The notes below the pieces were generated by a model that was not told where the DNA came from, did no database searches, and saw nothing but the letters and a program-made list of their open reading frames with translations. Positions 17,140 to 25,420 of a DNA stretch of 64,000 nucleotides are shown here, in pieces. Origin of the DNA: Parvularcula sp039818345. GTDB taxonomy: Bacteria > Pseudomonadota > Alphaproteobacteria > Caulobacterales > Parvularculaceae. The stretch covers positions 112,359-176,358 of the forward strand of contig JBCBUC010000005.1 in assembly GCA_039818345.1 (NCBI GenBank), given 5' to 3'. Every line of letters begins with the position of its first letter. Position 1 is the stretch's first letter. The translations under genes were made by a program, and so were the position numbers.

Positions 17140-18120
17140 ATGCGCACCTATTTGGATTTCGAGAAGCCGATTGCCGAGCTTGAGGACAAAATCGATGCCC
17201 TGAGGGGCCTTGATGGGAATGAGGGCGCTGATGTGGCCCCCGAGATTAAGCGGCTCGAAGAAAAGTCCGATAAGTTGCTGCAAGAGATCTATGAAGGGCT
17301 CACCCGTTGGCAAAAGACACAAGTTGCTCGTCATGCGTCACGGCCGCATTTCACCGATTATGCCGAGGTGATCGCTGACAACTTTGTTGAGCTCTGCGGT
17401 GATCGGGCCTTTGGTGATGACCGGGCGATTATGGGCGGCACAGCGATCATCGGTGGACGCCGCGTTGTGTTGATTGGCCATGAAAAAGGTCGCGATACGG
17501 AGAGCCGGATCGAGCACAATTTCGGCATGGCGCGACCCGAGGGTTACCGCAAAGCCATTCGGTTGGTGGAGATGGCGGAGCGTTTTGGCCTTCCTGTTGT
17601 GACGCTTGTGGACACAGCGGGCGCCTATCCAGGGCGAGGCGCGGAGGAACGGGGTCAGGCTGAAGCGATCGCATCCTCCACCGCGACCTTCCTGGGCGCA
17701 GGTGTCCCGATTGTCTCTGTGATTTGCGGTGAAGGCGGTTCAGGCGGCGCCGTGGCGCTCGCGGCGGCCAACCGCGTCTTGATGCTTGAGCACTCGGTTT
17801 ATTCCGTCATTTCGCCTGAAGGCTGCGCTTCGATCCTGTGGAAGGACGCACAGAAAAAGGGCGAGAACAAAGCCCCCGACGCGGCGGAGGCCATGCGGAT
17901 TTCTGCCCAAGATCTTGAGGAGTTGGGCGTTATTGACGGGATCATCACGGAGCCTATCGGCGGTGCGCACCGCCTTCCTGATATCGCGATGGAAGCGGTC
18001 CGTGATGCGATTGTCGGTGCACTCACCGAACTTGATGGTCTTGGGCCTGATGAGATTAAAGCGCAGCGTCGTGAGAAATTTCTCAACCTTGGACGCTTCG
18101 GCCTTAGCACCGCAGCTTAA
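17140..18120 (+). CDS. accA: Acetyl-CoA carboxylase carboxyltransferase alpha subunit
   Basis: AccA with AccD transfers the carboxyl group from biotin to acetyl-CoA, the first step of fatty-acid synthesis. The 326-residue protein starts MRTYLDFEKPIAELEDKI and has the crotonase-like fold with GHEKGRDTESRIEHNFGMARPEGYRKA, DTAGAYPGRGAEERGQAEAIA and GEGGSGGAVALAAANRVLMLE segments in the right order. ATG 17140 lies three bases after xerD. Length and motifs are normal. Confidence 0.96.
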   Translation: MRTYLDFEKPIAELEDKIDALRGLDGNEGADVAPEIKRLEEKSDKLLQEIYEGLTRWQKTQVARHASRPHFTDYAEVIADNFVELCGDRAFGDDRAIMGGTAIIGGRRVVLIGHEKGRDTESRIEHNFGMARPEGYRKAIRLVEMAERFGLPVVTLVDTAGAYPGRGAEERGQAEAIASSTATFLGAGVPIVSVICGEGGSGGAVALAAANRVLMLEHSVYSVISPEGCASILWKDAQKKGENKAPDAAEAMRISAQDLEELGVIDGIITEPIGGAHRLPDIAMEAVRDAIVGALTELDGLGPDEIKAQRREKFLNLGRFGLSTAA

Positions 18121-18123
18121 GCC

Positions 18124-18157
18124 AAAAAAAAGCGAGCGCCCAGTCAGCTGCTCGCTT
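18124..18157 (-). terminator. Intrinsic terminator, mainly for the minus strand
   Basis: The stem AGCGAGC/GCTCGCT (18131-18156) has an A8 run on its left side. On the minus strand this reads as a GC stem followed by eight T, a good terminator for the convergent secreted-protein gene. On the plus strand only TTCAAATT follows, so termination of accA would be weaker. Confidence 0.75.
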
Positions 18158-18181
18158 CAAATTGTGTTCCGTATGCGTGCC

Positions 18182-18868
18182 TTATGACTTGCGGCGATGA
18201 CGAGCGGCACCGGCAACCAAGACAGAGCCCATTAGCAGTGCTGCGCCAGGAACGGGCACCGGGTTCAAAACGATCGCATCCACATCGAAACCGTCTTGGC
18301 TATTCGTACCGGAGAACACGTCACGCGAGACATCGACGAGCAGAATATAGCTGAATTCTTCGCTGATTGTGAGGGTCGTCGTTTCGTCTTCGCCGTTCTT
18401 GACGGTGCCAGCTAACGTGAAGCCAAAGCCAGAGTCCGTTGTGTCTTTTGTGAAGATTTCGACGTCAGCGATTTCCACCTTTGCCAGCGTGCCTGGGAGC
18501 GTCGAGCCGTAATAGACATTCACAGCTTCGGGGTGGCTGGCGCAACCACCACCAACCACGGATCCGCAACCATAGGTTACTTCGAAAACGGTGGCGTCGC
18601 TGCCTTGGATGGGCGCTTCGTCAAAACCAAAGAACGCGTAAGCGAACCCTGCATCCTCGGTCGAAAGACCGAGCGAGAAGAAGTTAATGTCGGTCTCGTT
18701 CGTTTGGTCCGGCGCGCCCGTCGCGTTGTCGGTGTCGGCGCGTGCGCCGCCCGGGTTCGTGCCGTTGTCGAACCAATCAACCGTGCTTGCGAAGATCGGT
18801 GCAGCGTGACCAACGCCAAATGATAGTGCGGAAGCGGCCGCAATGGCCGCGACAAGTGCTTTACGCAT
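18182..18868 (-). CDS. Second secreted PEP-CTERM-like (PVPGA) protein
   Basis: The 228-residue product has a signal peptide (MRKALVAAIAAASALSFGVGHA). An acidic body rich in Asp, Thr and Gly follows, with two Cys in a GCGSVVGGGC segment. The C-terminal signal is PVPGA, then a hydrophobic stretch and a final basic RHRRKS. The tail closely matches that of the gene at 2751, while the bodies look unrelated. ATG 18868 with GAGGG upstream is preferred to the TTG at 18883. The protein is probably exported and processed at the membrane by an exosortase-type enzyme. A likely promoter and a 5' hairpin lie just upstream. No exosortase gene is in the window. Confidence 0.85.
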   Translation of the reverse strand: MRKALVAAIAAASALSFGVGHAAPIFASTVDWFDNGTNPGGARADTDNATGAPDQTNETDINFFSLGLSTEDAGFAYAFFGFDEAPIQGSDATVFEVTYGCGSVVGGGCASHPEAVNVYYGSTLPGTLAKVEIADVEIFTKDTTDSGFGFTLAGTVKNGEDETTTLTISEEFSYILLVDVSRDVFSGTNSQDGFDVDAIVLNPVPVPGAALLMGSVLVAGAARHRRKS

Positions 18869-18882
18869 GACAAAATCCCTCA

Positions 18883-18929
18883 AACCCCACCGCGTGGGGT
18901 TATAATATCATGAAATTGATTTGTCACAA
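18883..18929 (-). promoter_or_regulatory. Promoter and 5' UTR hairpin of the second PVPGA gene
   Basis: On the minus strand TTGTGA (18924-18929) and TATTAT (18902-18907) are separated by 16 bases in an AT-rich stretch, a plausible sigma-70-type promoter. Immediately after it comes a perfect 8-bp hairpin AACCCCAC/GTGGGGTT (18883-18901, three-base loop) that abuts the GAGGG ribosome-binding site. The hairpin may protect the transcript or control ribosome access. Start site not proven. Confidence 0.5.
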
Positions 18930-19059
18930 ATCGTTAATCGGTCATTATTCTTGAAAAGCTTGGTAAATGAACAGTTTGGCGCAACCCAAAGTCGGCATCA
19001 TAGATCGTTCGTTCGATTGACGTGTGAATAAGTCCGTCTATCCGTAGGCCCAGCTGGTC

Positions 19060-22000
19060 TTAGTCCGGCTTCTTGAGGCTAGCGAGCACCGCAAACGGGC
19101 TATCAGGGTCCGCTTCTTTTGGTTTGCGATTCGGACCTGAGCTGAATGTGCGCGGACCTTTGTCCTTCGGTGGGCGCTTTCCACCTTTGCCCTTCGGTGG
19201 CCCGCTGCGCTTGTCGTTGGCAGCGTTTTTGCCCTGAGGCTTGCCGCGGCGTTGCCCGTCGCGACCCCCTTCACGGCGCGGCTGACGCGGCGGCTGGTAG
19301 CGCCATACGGTCACCGTCTCCATGGTGGCTTCAGCGGCAGGTTCGTCAGCGGTCGTTGTTTCTAGAGGAGCAGGCGGCGCCTCAGTAGGCGCAGGAGCGG
19401 AATCGCTCGTCTCCGCGCTCGCTGTGTCCTCCGTCACCGCCTCGATCAATCCAGATCCTTCCGCTGTCGCGGCTTCAGTCTCCGCGGTGACAGCCCCCGG
19501 TACTTCTGGCGTTGGCGCAGAAGCGGCCGTGTCTTGGGTGGGTTCTTGGGTAGCAACGACGGCTTCTGCTGGATTTTCTACAGCTTCTGTTTTCTCCGTT
19601 TCAACGGGTGCTGGTTCTGGGGCCGCCTTTGGTTTGACCGGACGTTCGATCGTCTGCTTTTTGTACCCCAGATTGCTCAAGATTTCTTCGAATGTATCGC
19701 CAGAAACCCCGACCAAGGACATCATGCGTTGGTTGGTTTCGAAACCTTCCTTGCCGCCCTCATCGCGAGCCTTTCTAATCTCTTGCGCAAGCCGCTCGAG
19801 CATATCGATCCGTACAGCGCGTGAACCCGTCGGACGATAGCCCACTGCGTACCAAAACGCATGAGGAACCTTGTCATCACTAGGGACAGATGTTGCCCCA
19901 GCAGGCGGGAAGTCATGGGTACCCGGATCGGTCTCTGTCCAAAGCGACCAAAGAAGGCCCAAGAACTGCGCCGGGGCTGGTTTAAGGAGTGCCGGCATAT
20001 GCAGCGTGTACTCACCAAACCGTACACCAAGCTTCCGCATCCCGGCGCGCTCGTCCTGGGTCAGAGCCTTGATGTCATCGGCGATCGGACGGCGAGAGAC
20101 CGCCCCAAAATTCTCCACCAAGCGGAACGCAAGCCCCCTTGCATTAGCGGACAAGCTTTCAGGATCGTCCGATGGACGGTTGAGCGAGGCTTGTAGCGCC
20201 ACCAATGGACCTGCGAGCCCCTCGACCCGATCAGCGACAAAAGCCCGGAGACGATCCTCGATCGCAGCCACCGCCGATGCTGGCATATGCTCCATCGCAA
20301 CGAACTGGAAATTTGGGCGAAGCGGTTGTGGTCCTTTGGTCAGCTGCGCCACCGCGCCTTGCCGCCACCAAATGCTGCCATCATCGTGCAGCGAGAAATC
20401 CTCCGGCTTAGCGGCTGCGAGCGCCGCGGCACGCGCCATCAGCTCCGGTTGCAGCGCTTTAAGGGCTGCAAAACGCACAGCCTTTTCGTGAGGACCCTTC
20501 GCTTTGGGGTCGAGAATAAACTGGAAGCCCAAGAGCCGTCCGACGAATTCGCCTTCCACGACGACCTCTCCATTGTTGCGCACGCCCCCTAAGAGAGGTG
20601 CATCGTCTTTCAACCGCTTCAAAAGCACCGACGTCCTGCGGTCAACGAAGCGTTGTGTCAGCCGCTCATGCAGCACATCAGAAAGCCGGTCTTCGATCCG
20701 ACGCGCCTCGTTTTGGAAGAACAAAGCATCGTCGAGCCAACCGGCGCGATGGCTCAGATACGTCCAAGTGCGCACATGGGCAATCCGATTCGAGATGGTA
20801 TCGACATCGCCGTGGGTATTATCGAGCCGCGAAAGCTGTGTTTCGGCCCAATCGCGACCAATCCGGCCCCGCTCGATCAGCTGAAGGTAGAGCTCACCCA
20901 GCATGATGGCGTGCTCATCGGGGGTGACTTTGCGGAAGTCTGGGACCTGACAGACCTCCCAGAGAAGTTTCAGCGCAGCGCCGCCCTTCGCCATCTCATT
21001 GATGTCGTGGCGCCGCGCGAGGCGCCGCAACGCTTCTTCATCATCGTCCATGCGGGTACGGACAAGGTCTTGGTCAGACGGCGTTGTTTCGAGGGCGTGG
21101 ATAAGGGCAGGAAGGCTATCGAAGCGCAAGCGAGGATTGCGCCATTGAAGGGCGGTCACCGGCTCAAACTGGTGCTCTTCGACCTGCTCGACCAAATCGT
21201 CATCAAAAAGGGGGCATTCCGCCGTCGAGCCCCAAGTCCCATCTTTGATATGACGTCCCGCGCGGCCCGCAATCTGGGCGACCTCGGCTGGATAGAGGTG
21301 GCGCGCGTGCTTGCCATCAAACTTGCGCCCTTGGGCAAAGGCCACATGGTCGATATCCATGTTAAGGCCCATGCCGATGGCGTCAGTGGCGACGAGGTAA
21401 TCAACCTCACCTTCGTTATAGAGGGCTGCTTGCGCGTTCCGCGTCCGTGGACTGAGCGCTCCCATCACTACCGCTGCACCGCCCCGTTGCCGGCGAATGA
21501 GCTCAGCGATTGAGTAAACATTCTCTGCACTGAAGGCGACGATCGCCGATCGGCGCGGCAGCCGGGTGACTTTCTTGTGGCCAAGATAGGAAAGGCTCGA
21601 GAACCGTTCACGTGCCATAAAGCTGATGTCGGGAATGAGCCGTTTGAGAATCGGCGCCATGGTGTCTGACCCCAAAAGAAGGGTCTCGTGTCGCCCCCGG
21701 GCATGCAAAATCCGGTCAGTAAAAACCCGTCCGCGTTCGGGATCACCGGCCAGTTGCACTTCATCGATCGCCAGGAAGCTCACTTCGCGATCGAGCGGCA
21801 TCGCCTCGACGGTGCAGACCCAATAGGAGGGGTTGGGCGGGATAATCTTTTCCTCGCCCGTGACCATGGCGACTGCGCGTTCACCGCGCTTGGCCACCAT
21901 CTTCTGGAAGACTTCGCGCGCCAAAAGTCGAAGCGGCAGGCCGATCATGCCCGTTGCGTAGGAAGCCATCCGCTCCAGCGCGTAGTGCGTCTTTCCTGTG

Positions 22001-22071
22001 TTGGTGGGCCCCAGAACAGCCGTTATTCCACTCGGGCCAAGGCCCGTCGGCATGCGTGTGGACGTGGACAT
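19060..22071 (-). CDS. SUV3-like superfamily 2 RNA helicase
   Basis: The N-terminal half is a Ski2/SUV3-type helicase: Walker A GPTNTGKT (21-28), DExH box as DEVQ (103-106), motif III-like LLGSDTMAPI, and motif VI QIAGRAGRH near 287-295. Family members occur in alphaproteobacteria and, as SUV3, in mitochondria, where they act in RNA turnover. The middle region is the conserved family extension. From about residue 830 a low-complexity Ala/Pro/Glu/Thr-rich linker leads to an Arg/Lys/Gly-rich tail, as in RNA-binding proteins, and the end reads SPFAVLASLKKPD. 1003 residues is normal for the bacterial group. Cytosolic, role in RNA decay inferred. Confidence 0.9.
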   Translation of the reverse strand: MSTSTRMPTGLGPSGITAVLGPTNTGKTHYALERMASYATGMIGLPLRLLAREVFQKMVAKRGERAVAMVTGEEKIIPPNPSYWVCTVEAMPLDREVSFLAIDEVQLAGDPERGRVFTDRILHARGRHETLLLGSDTMAPILKRLIPDISFMARERFSSLSYLGHKKVTRLPRRSAIVAFSAENVYSIAELIRRQRGGAAVVMGALSPRTRNAQAALYNEGEVDYLVATDAIGMGLNMDIDHVAFAQGRKFDGKHARHLYPAEVAQIAGRAGRHIKDGTWGSTAECPLFDDDLVEQVEEHQFEPVTALQWRNPRLRFDSLPALIHALETTPSDQDLVRTRMDDDEEALRRLARRHDINEMAKGGAALKLLWEVCQVPDFRKVTPDEHAIMLGELYLQLIERGRIGRDWAETQLSRLDNTHGDVDTISNRIAHVRTWTYLSHRAGWLDDALFFQNEARRIEDRLSDVLHERLTQRFVDRRTSVLLKRLKDDAPLLGGVRNNGEVVVEGEFVGRLLGFQFILDPKAKGPHEKAVRFAALKALQPELMARAAALAAAKPEDFSLHDDGSIWWRQGAVAQLTKGPQPLRPNFQFVAMEHMPASAVAAIEDRLRAFVADRVEGLAGPLVALQASLNRPSDDPESLSANARGLAFRLVENFGAVSRRPIADDIKALTQDERAGMRKLGVRFGEYTLHMPALLKPAPAQFLGLLWSLWTETDPGTHDFPPAGATSVPSDDKVPHAFWYAVGYRPTGSRAVRIDMLERLAQEIRKARDEGGKEGFETNQRMMSLVGVSGDTFEEILSNLGYKKQTIERPVKPKAAPEPAPVETEKTEAVENPAEAVVATQEPTQDTAASAPTPEVPGAVTAETEAATAEGSGLIEAVTEDTASAETSDSAPAPTEAPPAPLETTTADEPAAEATMETVTVWRYQPPRQPRREGGRDGQRRGKPQGKNAANDKRSGPPKGKGGKRPPKDKGPRTFSSGPNRKPKEADPDSPFAVLASLKKPD

Positions 22072-22188
22072 GATGGTCAGGGTTGAGCAGGGTTTTGCGC
22101 CGTGGTCAAAGCCGCGCTAATATCACGATGGCGAGTGCAGTGAACGGAGGCCGTGGGCGACGGCGACCGGTTAGACGGGGAGCAAACC

Positions 22189-22626
22189 ATGGCGACGATG
22201 ATGGAGAGGGCCGGGCAAGCTGTCCTGATTGGGATCTGTATCGTTTCACTGTTGTCCGGATGCGGCGAAAGCGCCTCTCAGGATACTTCCGCATCGCTGC
22301 CTCAAGACGCTCTACCTGAGGCGGCGCTGGGGACCGCAGCGCCGGAGGAGCTGAAAACCGCACAGTGCGTCCTTTGGCCTGGGGAGTATCGAGGTGACTG
22401 CGTCTTTGAACCGCGCGGCAAAGGCTCTTTTTCCGTCACGCGCGAAGACGGTCGTCCATTCTACGACGACGTTTTGGAAGTCGTGGTCATGATCTATGCC
22501 AAGGGCGAAGCCAATGTCCGCGGCCGGGTGGAGGATGGCACCACGGCAGAATGGGGCGACGCGATGCGATCTGAGAGCTATCCTGCGTGCTGGATTGGTT
22601 CTGATTTCTCCGTGTGCGCGTATTAG
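22189..22626 (+). CDS. Small lipoprotein of unknown function
   Basis: The product of about 145 residues has a lipoprotein signal: ERAGQAVLIGICIVSLLSGC, with the lipobox LSGC. The mature part has an acidic Ser/Asp/Ala linker and a compact domain with five or more Cys (CVLW, CVFE, CWIG, CAY), possibly disulfide bonded. ATG 22189 has GGGGAG six bases upstream; an in-frame GTG at 22153 lacks a good site. The gene is divergent from the SUV3-like gene. I recognise no named family. Confidence 0.7.
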   Translation: MATMMERAGQAVLIGICIVSLLSGCGESASQDTSASLPQDALPEAALGTAAPEELKTAQCVLWPGEYRGDCVFEPRGKGSFSVTREDGRPFYDDVLEVVVMIYAKGEANVRGRVEDGTTAEWGDAMRSESYPACWIGSDFSVCAY

Positions 22627-22704
22627 GGTTTTTCCTTACCTTCCTTTGACATTGTCTCTGGCAAGTCGGTCCCCACATGGTGCCCTTGCTGATCGGAGGC
22701 TGTC

Positions 22705-23568
22705 TTGAGCCAAGAAACCGGACGCCTCGTCCACTGCGCGATCGATGGCGGACGCAGGATCACCCTATCGGTCTTTGGCGTAAGGGACGCAGATCGGATC
22801 TTACTCTTTGACGCTGGCTCCTTTGGGTCCTGGGTTGATGGCGCTCATCTATGCCGTGCCCTGGCGGGTCGTGGTTGGCTTGCGATGAGCCATTCAAGGG
22901 CGGGGATGTATCCAAGCGATGCCGCGCCTGAGGGTACCGTCCTCGACCCGCGGTTTCACGTTGCTGACATGGAACGGCTTCTTGATGCTTTAGAGATCCG
23001 TGTGCCAATTGTCTTGGCTGGGCATTCGATGGCTGGTCTACGGCTTCATCACGCCGGCAACGTCATGCCGGACCGTTTACGTGGACTTGCGTTTATCGAT
23101 GCCGTCTGTCCTTCGCTGGCGCGGGATCGGACGTGGGCAGGTTGGACGGCGTTTGCCCGGTCCGTCGCGGAGACGGGCGTTCAAGTGATGGGCACACCGA
23201 TGGGTTCATGGATCGAAAATTTCCACCCAAATGTGCTTCACCTTGATGGCGATGAGCGGCTTTCCAAAATAAAATCAATTAGTTCACAGTCTCACCTGGC
23301 GACAGCAGCTGATGAGTTTCGCGCCATGGACCGAAGCTCTCGCGCCATTGAGGTGGAAGAAGCGCTGCATGTTCCCGCGTTCTTTGCCACCGCAACGCCT
23401 GCTAGTCAGGGAACGACGGATTTGATGCAGCGCTACGCCGAGGCAGGGACGTGGGCGGAGCGAAGCAAGTTCCGATCCGAAGGACATCTCTCGATTTTGA
23501 CACCGCCAGCGATTGAAAAAATCGCCGACGGAATCGAAGAGCTCTGGGACGTGTCAGTAGCGGCCTAA
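22705..23568 (+). CDS. Alpha/beta hydrolase
   Basis: A 287-residue serine hydrolase of the alpha/beta fold. The nucleophile elbow is GHSMAG (106-111, Ser108), an oxyanion-region segment LLFDAGSFGSW is near 33-43, and the catalytic His is likely in EGHLSIL near 262. The TTG start at 22705 is supported by CGGAGG about six bases upstream. No signal peptide, so probably cytosolic. Substrate unknown. Its TAA stop overlaps the TAG stop of the convergent FlhF-like gene by three bases. Confidence 0.85.
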   Translation: MSQETGRLVHCAIDGGRRITLSVFGVRDADRILLFDAGSFGSWVDGAHLCRALAGRGWLAMSHSRAGMYPSDAAPEGTVLDPRFHVADMERLLDALEIRVPIVLAGHSMAGLRLHHAGNVMPDRLRGLAFIDAVCPSLARDRTWAGWTAFARSVAETGVQVMGTPMGSWIENFHPNVLHLDGDERLSKIKSISSQSHLATAADEFRAMDRSSRAIEVEEALHVPAFFATATPASQGTTDLMQRYAEAGTWAERSKFRSEGHLSILTPPAIEKIADGIEELWDVSVAA

Positions 23569-24698
23569 CGACCGCTTCCAAGCCGTGCTGGGATATCCAT
23601 CAACAAGCGACGGGCGAGGTAGTCCGGCTGCGCATCAATAAGGCCGTCGGCGATAAAGGGCGCTTCAGAGAAATGCGCGAGGGCCATGCCAGCCTGATAG
23701 CATGCGCTGATGGCTGCGCCGACCCGACGCGAGGCGTCGAACTTGGTGATGATGCAGCGACGAACGCCAATATCAGCAAAGGCGGCGACCCAATCGGTGT
23801 GCTCCGAGACGTCACCGGACGCTGGGATCACCAAAATCATTTCCGCACCGAGTGCTTCACGGAAGGCGCGAACGGCCTGGACATCGGCCGTGGCAAAGGG
23901 ACTAACGCCGGGGGTATCAAGGATGATGCCTTCAGCTGGCCGTTCCTGGCGCACGATCTGGGCGACCTGACGCGGTTCCTCGACGGCCCAGAACCGCGTG
24001 TCGAGGGCGTCAGCATAGGTTTGCATCTGCTCGATGGCGCCCGCCCGGCCCACATCGGCGGAGATAAAGGCGAGGCGTCCGCCTTTGGCCGCGGCTCCCG
24101 CTGCGATTTTTGCCGCCGATGAGGTTTTACCGGCGCCCGTCTGACCGATCAGCATGATCGGAACGTCACGTGAGATATCGAGCGGCGCAAAACGCATCAC
24201 CCGCGACAGCGCGTGGCTTAGTTGCGTCATTTCATCGCCGCGGCTCCCCAGCTCAAGCGCTTCATCGACCAGTGCACGGATCAATCGAGGCGTGAGGCCA
24301 TGGCGGGTAAAACGCTGCTCCCAGCGGCGATAAAGGGGATCGCCCTGCGATGGGTCTCGGGCCAATTTTTTCGAGAAGTCTCCGCGCAACGCGCCCATGG
24401 GTGCATCGTCTCGCGGCGCTGGCGTGCGTTGCCCCGCCGCTGGATCGACTCGCGGCTCACGTAACCCACCTAGGCTTGGCGCGGGTGCTTGCGGCGCAGT
24501 CTTGGGTCGACCGAACGCACCTTTGGTGCTCCCGCCCTCGCCATTGAAGAGAGGTTGGCCCCGACGAATAGCACGGAGCTCAACGCCGCCATCAGGTCGA
24601 CGCCGGGTGGCGATCACCACCGCGTCGTCACCAAGGGCGCGTCGCATGGCGCGCTTTGCTTCGTCGACCGAGGAACCTTGGAAGGTTTGGTAACTCAT
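23565..24698 (-). CDS. FlhF-like SRP-family GTPase
   Basis: The protein from ATG 24698 (377 residues) begins MSYQTFQGSSVDEAKRAMRRALGDDAVVIATRR in the way FlhF does (quoted in two parts: MSYQTFQGSSVDEAKRAM and RRALGDDAVVIATRR). A Pro/Arg-rich linker follows (about 60-120), then an NG GTPase domain with G1 GQTGAGKT (185-192), G3 DTPG and G4 TKFD. FlhF places polar flagella in other bacteria. An upstream in-frame GTG at 24785 would add residues without family character. No flagellar structural genes are nearby, but sciP, which lies in a flagellar region in Caulobacter, is next. Function as FlhF is likely but not proven. Confidence 0.8.
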   Translation of the reverse strand: MSYQTFQGSSVDEAKRAMRRALGDDAVVIATRRRPDGGVELRAIRRGQPLFNGEGGSTKGAFGRPKTAPQAPAPSLGGLREPRVDPAAGQRTPAPRDDAPMGALRGDFSKKLARDPSQGDPLYRRWEQRFTRHGLTPRLIRALVDEALELGSRGDEMTQLSHALSRVMRFAPLDISRDVPIMLIGQTGAGKTSSAAKIAAGAAAKGGRLAFISADVGRAGAIEQMQTYADALDTRFWAVEEPRQVAQIVRQERPAEGIILDTPGVSPFATADVQAVRAFREALGAEMILVIPASGDVSEHTDWVAAFADIGVRRCIITKFDASRRVGAAISACYQAGMALAHFSEAPFIADGLIDAQPDYLARRLLMDIPARLGSGR

Positions 24699-24795
24699 TG
24701 GTTTTGGCGCGGCTCTTTCTCGTGCGTGAAGATAGCACGCCGAGCGTCCTAACGGTTCATAGGCTAAGCTGAAAGGTCCGCGCATGATAACCCTT

Positions 24796-24887
24796 GCTCA
24801 GAAAATATCTCTGAGCCCGTTGCTCCTGGTAGGAGCACAGGGATGCATGCACTATGCCGCCCATCAGCCTTGTCGGCAGATGGGCGG
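24796..24887. promoter_or_regulatory. Three perfect hairpins between sciP and the FlhF-like gene
   Basis: Three inverted repeats lie in a row: GCTCAGA-N7-TCTGAGC (24796-24816), TGCTCC-TGGTA-GGAGCA (24821-24837) and CCGCCCATC-N13-GATGGGCGG (24857-24887). None has a T-run on either strand. They fill most of the 201-base space between the two minus-strand genes. They could form a structured RNA, an mRNA-stability or premature-termination element, or protein-binding sites. Pairing is seen directly. Confidence 0.55.
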
Positions 24888-24899
24888 TAACTTATTGAT

Positions 24900-25181
24900 T
24901 TATCGGTACTGTTGAACCCGCGTTGCGCGGAGACCTTGCATACCGTGCTTGTCGATCGCCCGTTCCCAGGAAGCATACTCTTCGTCGGTGAGCTTATAGC
25001 GATCACAAGCGGATTCGAGGCTGAGGAGCCCACCGCGGACAGCTGACACCACTTCAGCTTTGCGGCGGATTACCCAGCGCTTGGTGTTTGGTGAAGGCAG
25101 ATCAGCGAGCGTGAGCGGCGTCCCATCGGGGCCGATCACATAAGGCTCACGTTGCTGTCTTTGCGTCATTAGGCCGTTCAT
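24900..25181 (-). CDS. sciP: SciP-type CtrA inhibitory protein (DUF1153)
   Basis: A 93-residue helix-turn-helix protein. The core YVIGPDGTPLTLADLPSPNT, KRWVIRRKAEVVSAVRGGL and LSLESACDRYKLTDEEYASW, with the ending GLRATRVQQYR, is the SciP/DUF1153 signature. In Caulobacter SciP binds the master regulator CtrA and blocks activation of its promoters, linking cell-cycle and flagellar genes. ATG 25181 has GGGGA about eight bases upstream; ATG 25169 is an alternative. I see no clear TTAA-N7-TTAA CtrA box or GANTC methylation site in the 239-base upstream region. Confidence 0.92.
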   Translation of the reverse strand: MNGLMTQRQQREPYVIGPDGTPLTLADLPSPNTKRWVIRRKAEVVSAVRGGLLSLESACDRYKLTDEEYASWERAIDKHGMQGLRATRVQQYR

Positions 25182-25420
25182 TCACAATCCCCACGTAGAC
25201 CACCCCCACGGCGGTTTAGGCTCGTCTTGAGAAGTGATAATACGTAACAGCCGCTAAGAATGACCTAAGCACCAAGGTTGAAAGCCAGTTAAGTCCATGA
25301 GGAAAAAAGGCTTTTTCATGGCACTTCATGTGCCGCAGCGAAACAGATGGGCCGATGGTGTTCCCGAATGAACCGCTTCTTGAGTTGTCTTGCTGAAGAG
25401 TGAAGCGAACCGCGCTAACC

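Noticed and set aside
20653..21513. A 286-residue plus-strand frame inside the SUV3-like gene
   Set aside because: Antisense shadow of the helicase core; no ribosome-binding site and no motif.
22705..23568. The alpha/beta hydrolase as a quorum-quenching lactonase or proline iminopeptidase
   Set aside because: Only the general fold and GHSMAG elbow are visible, so no specific activity is supported.
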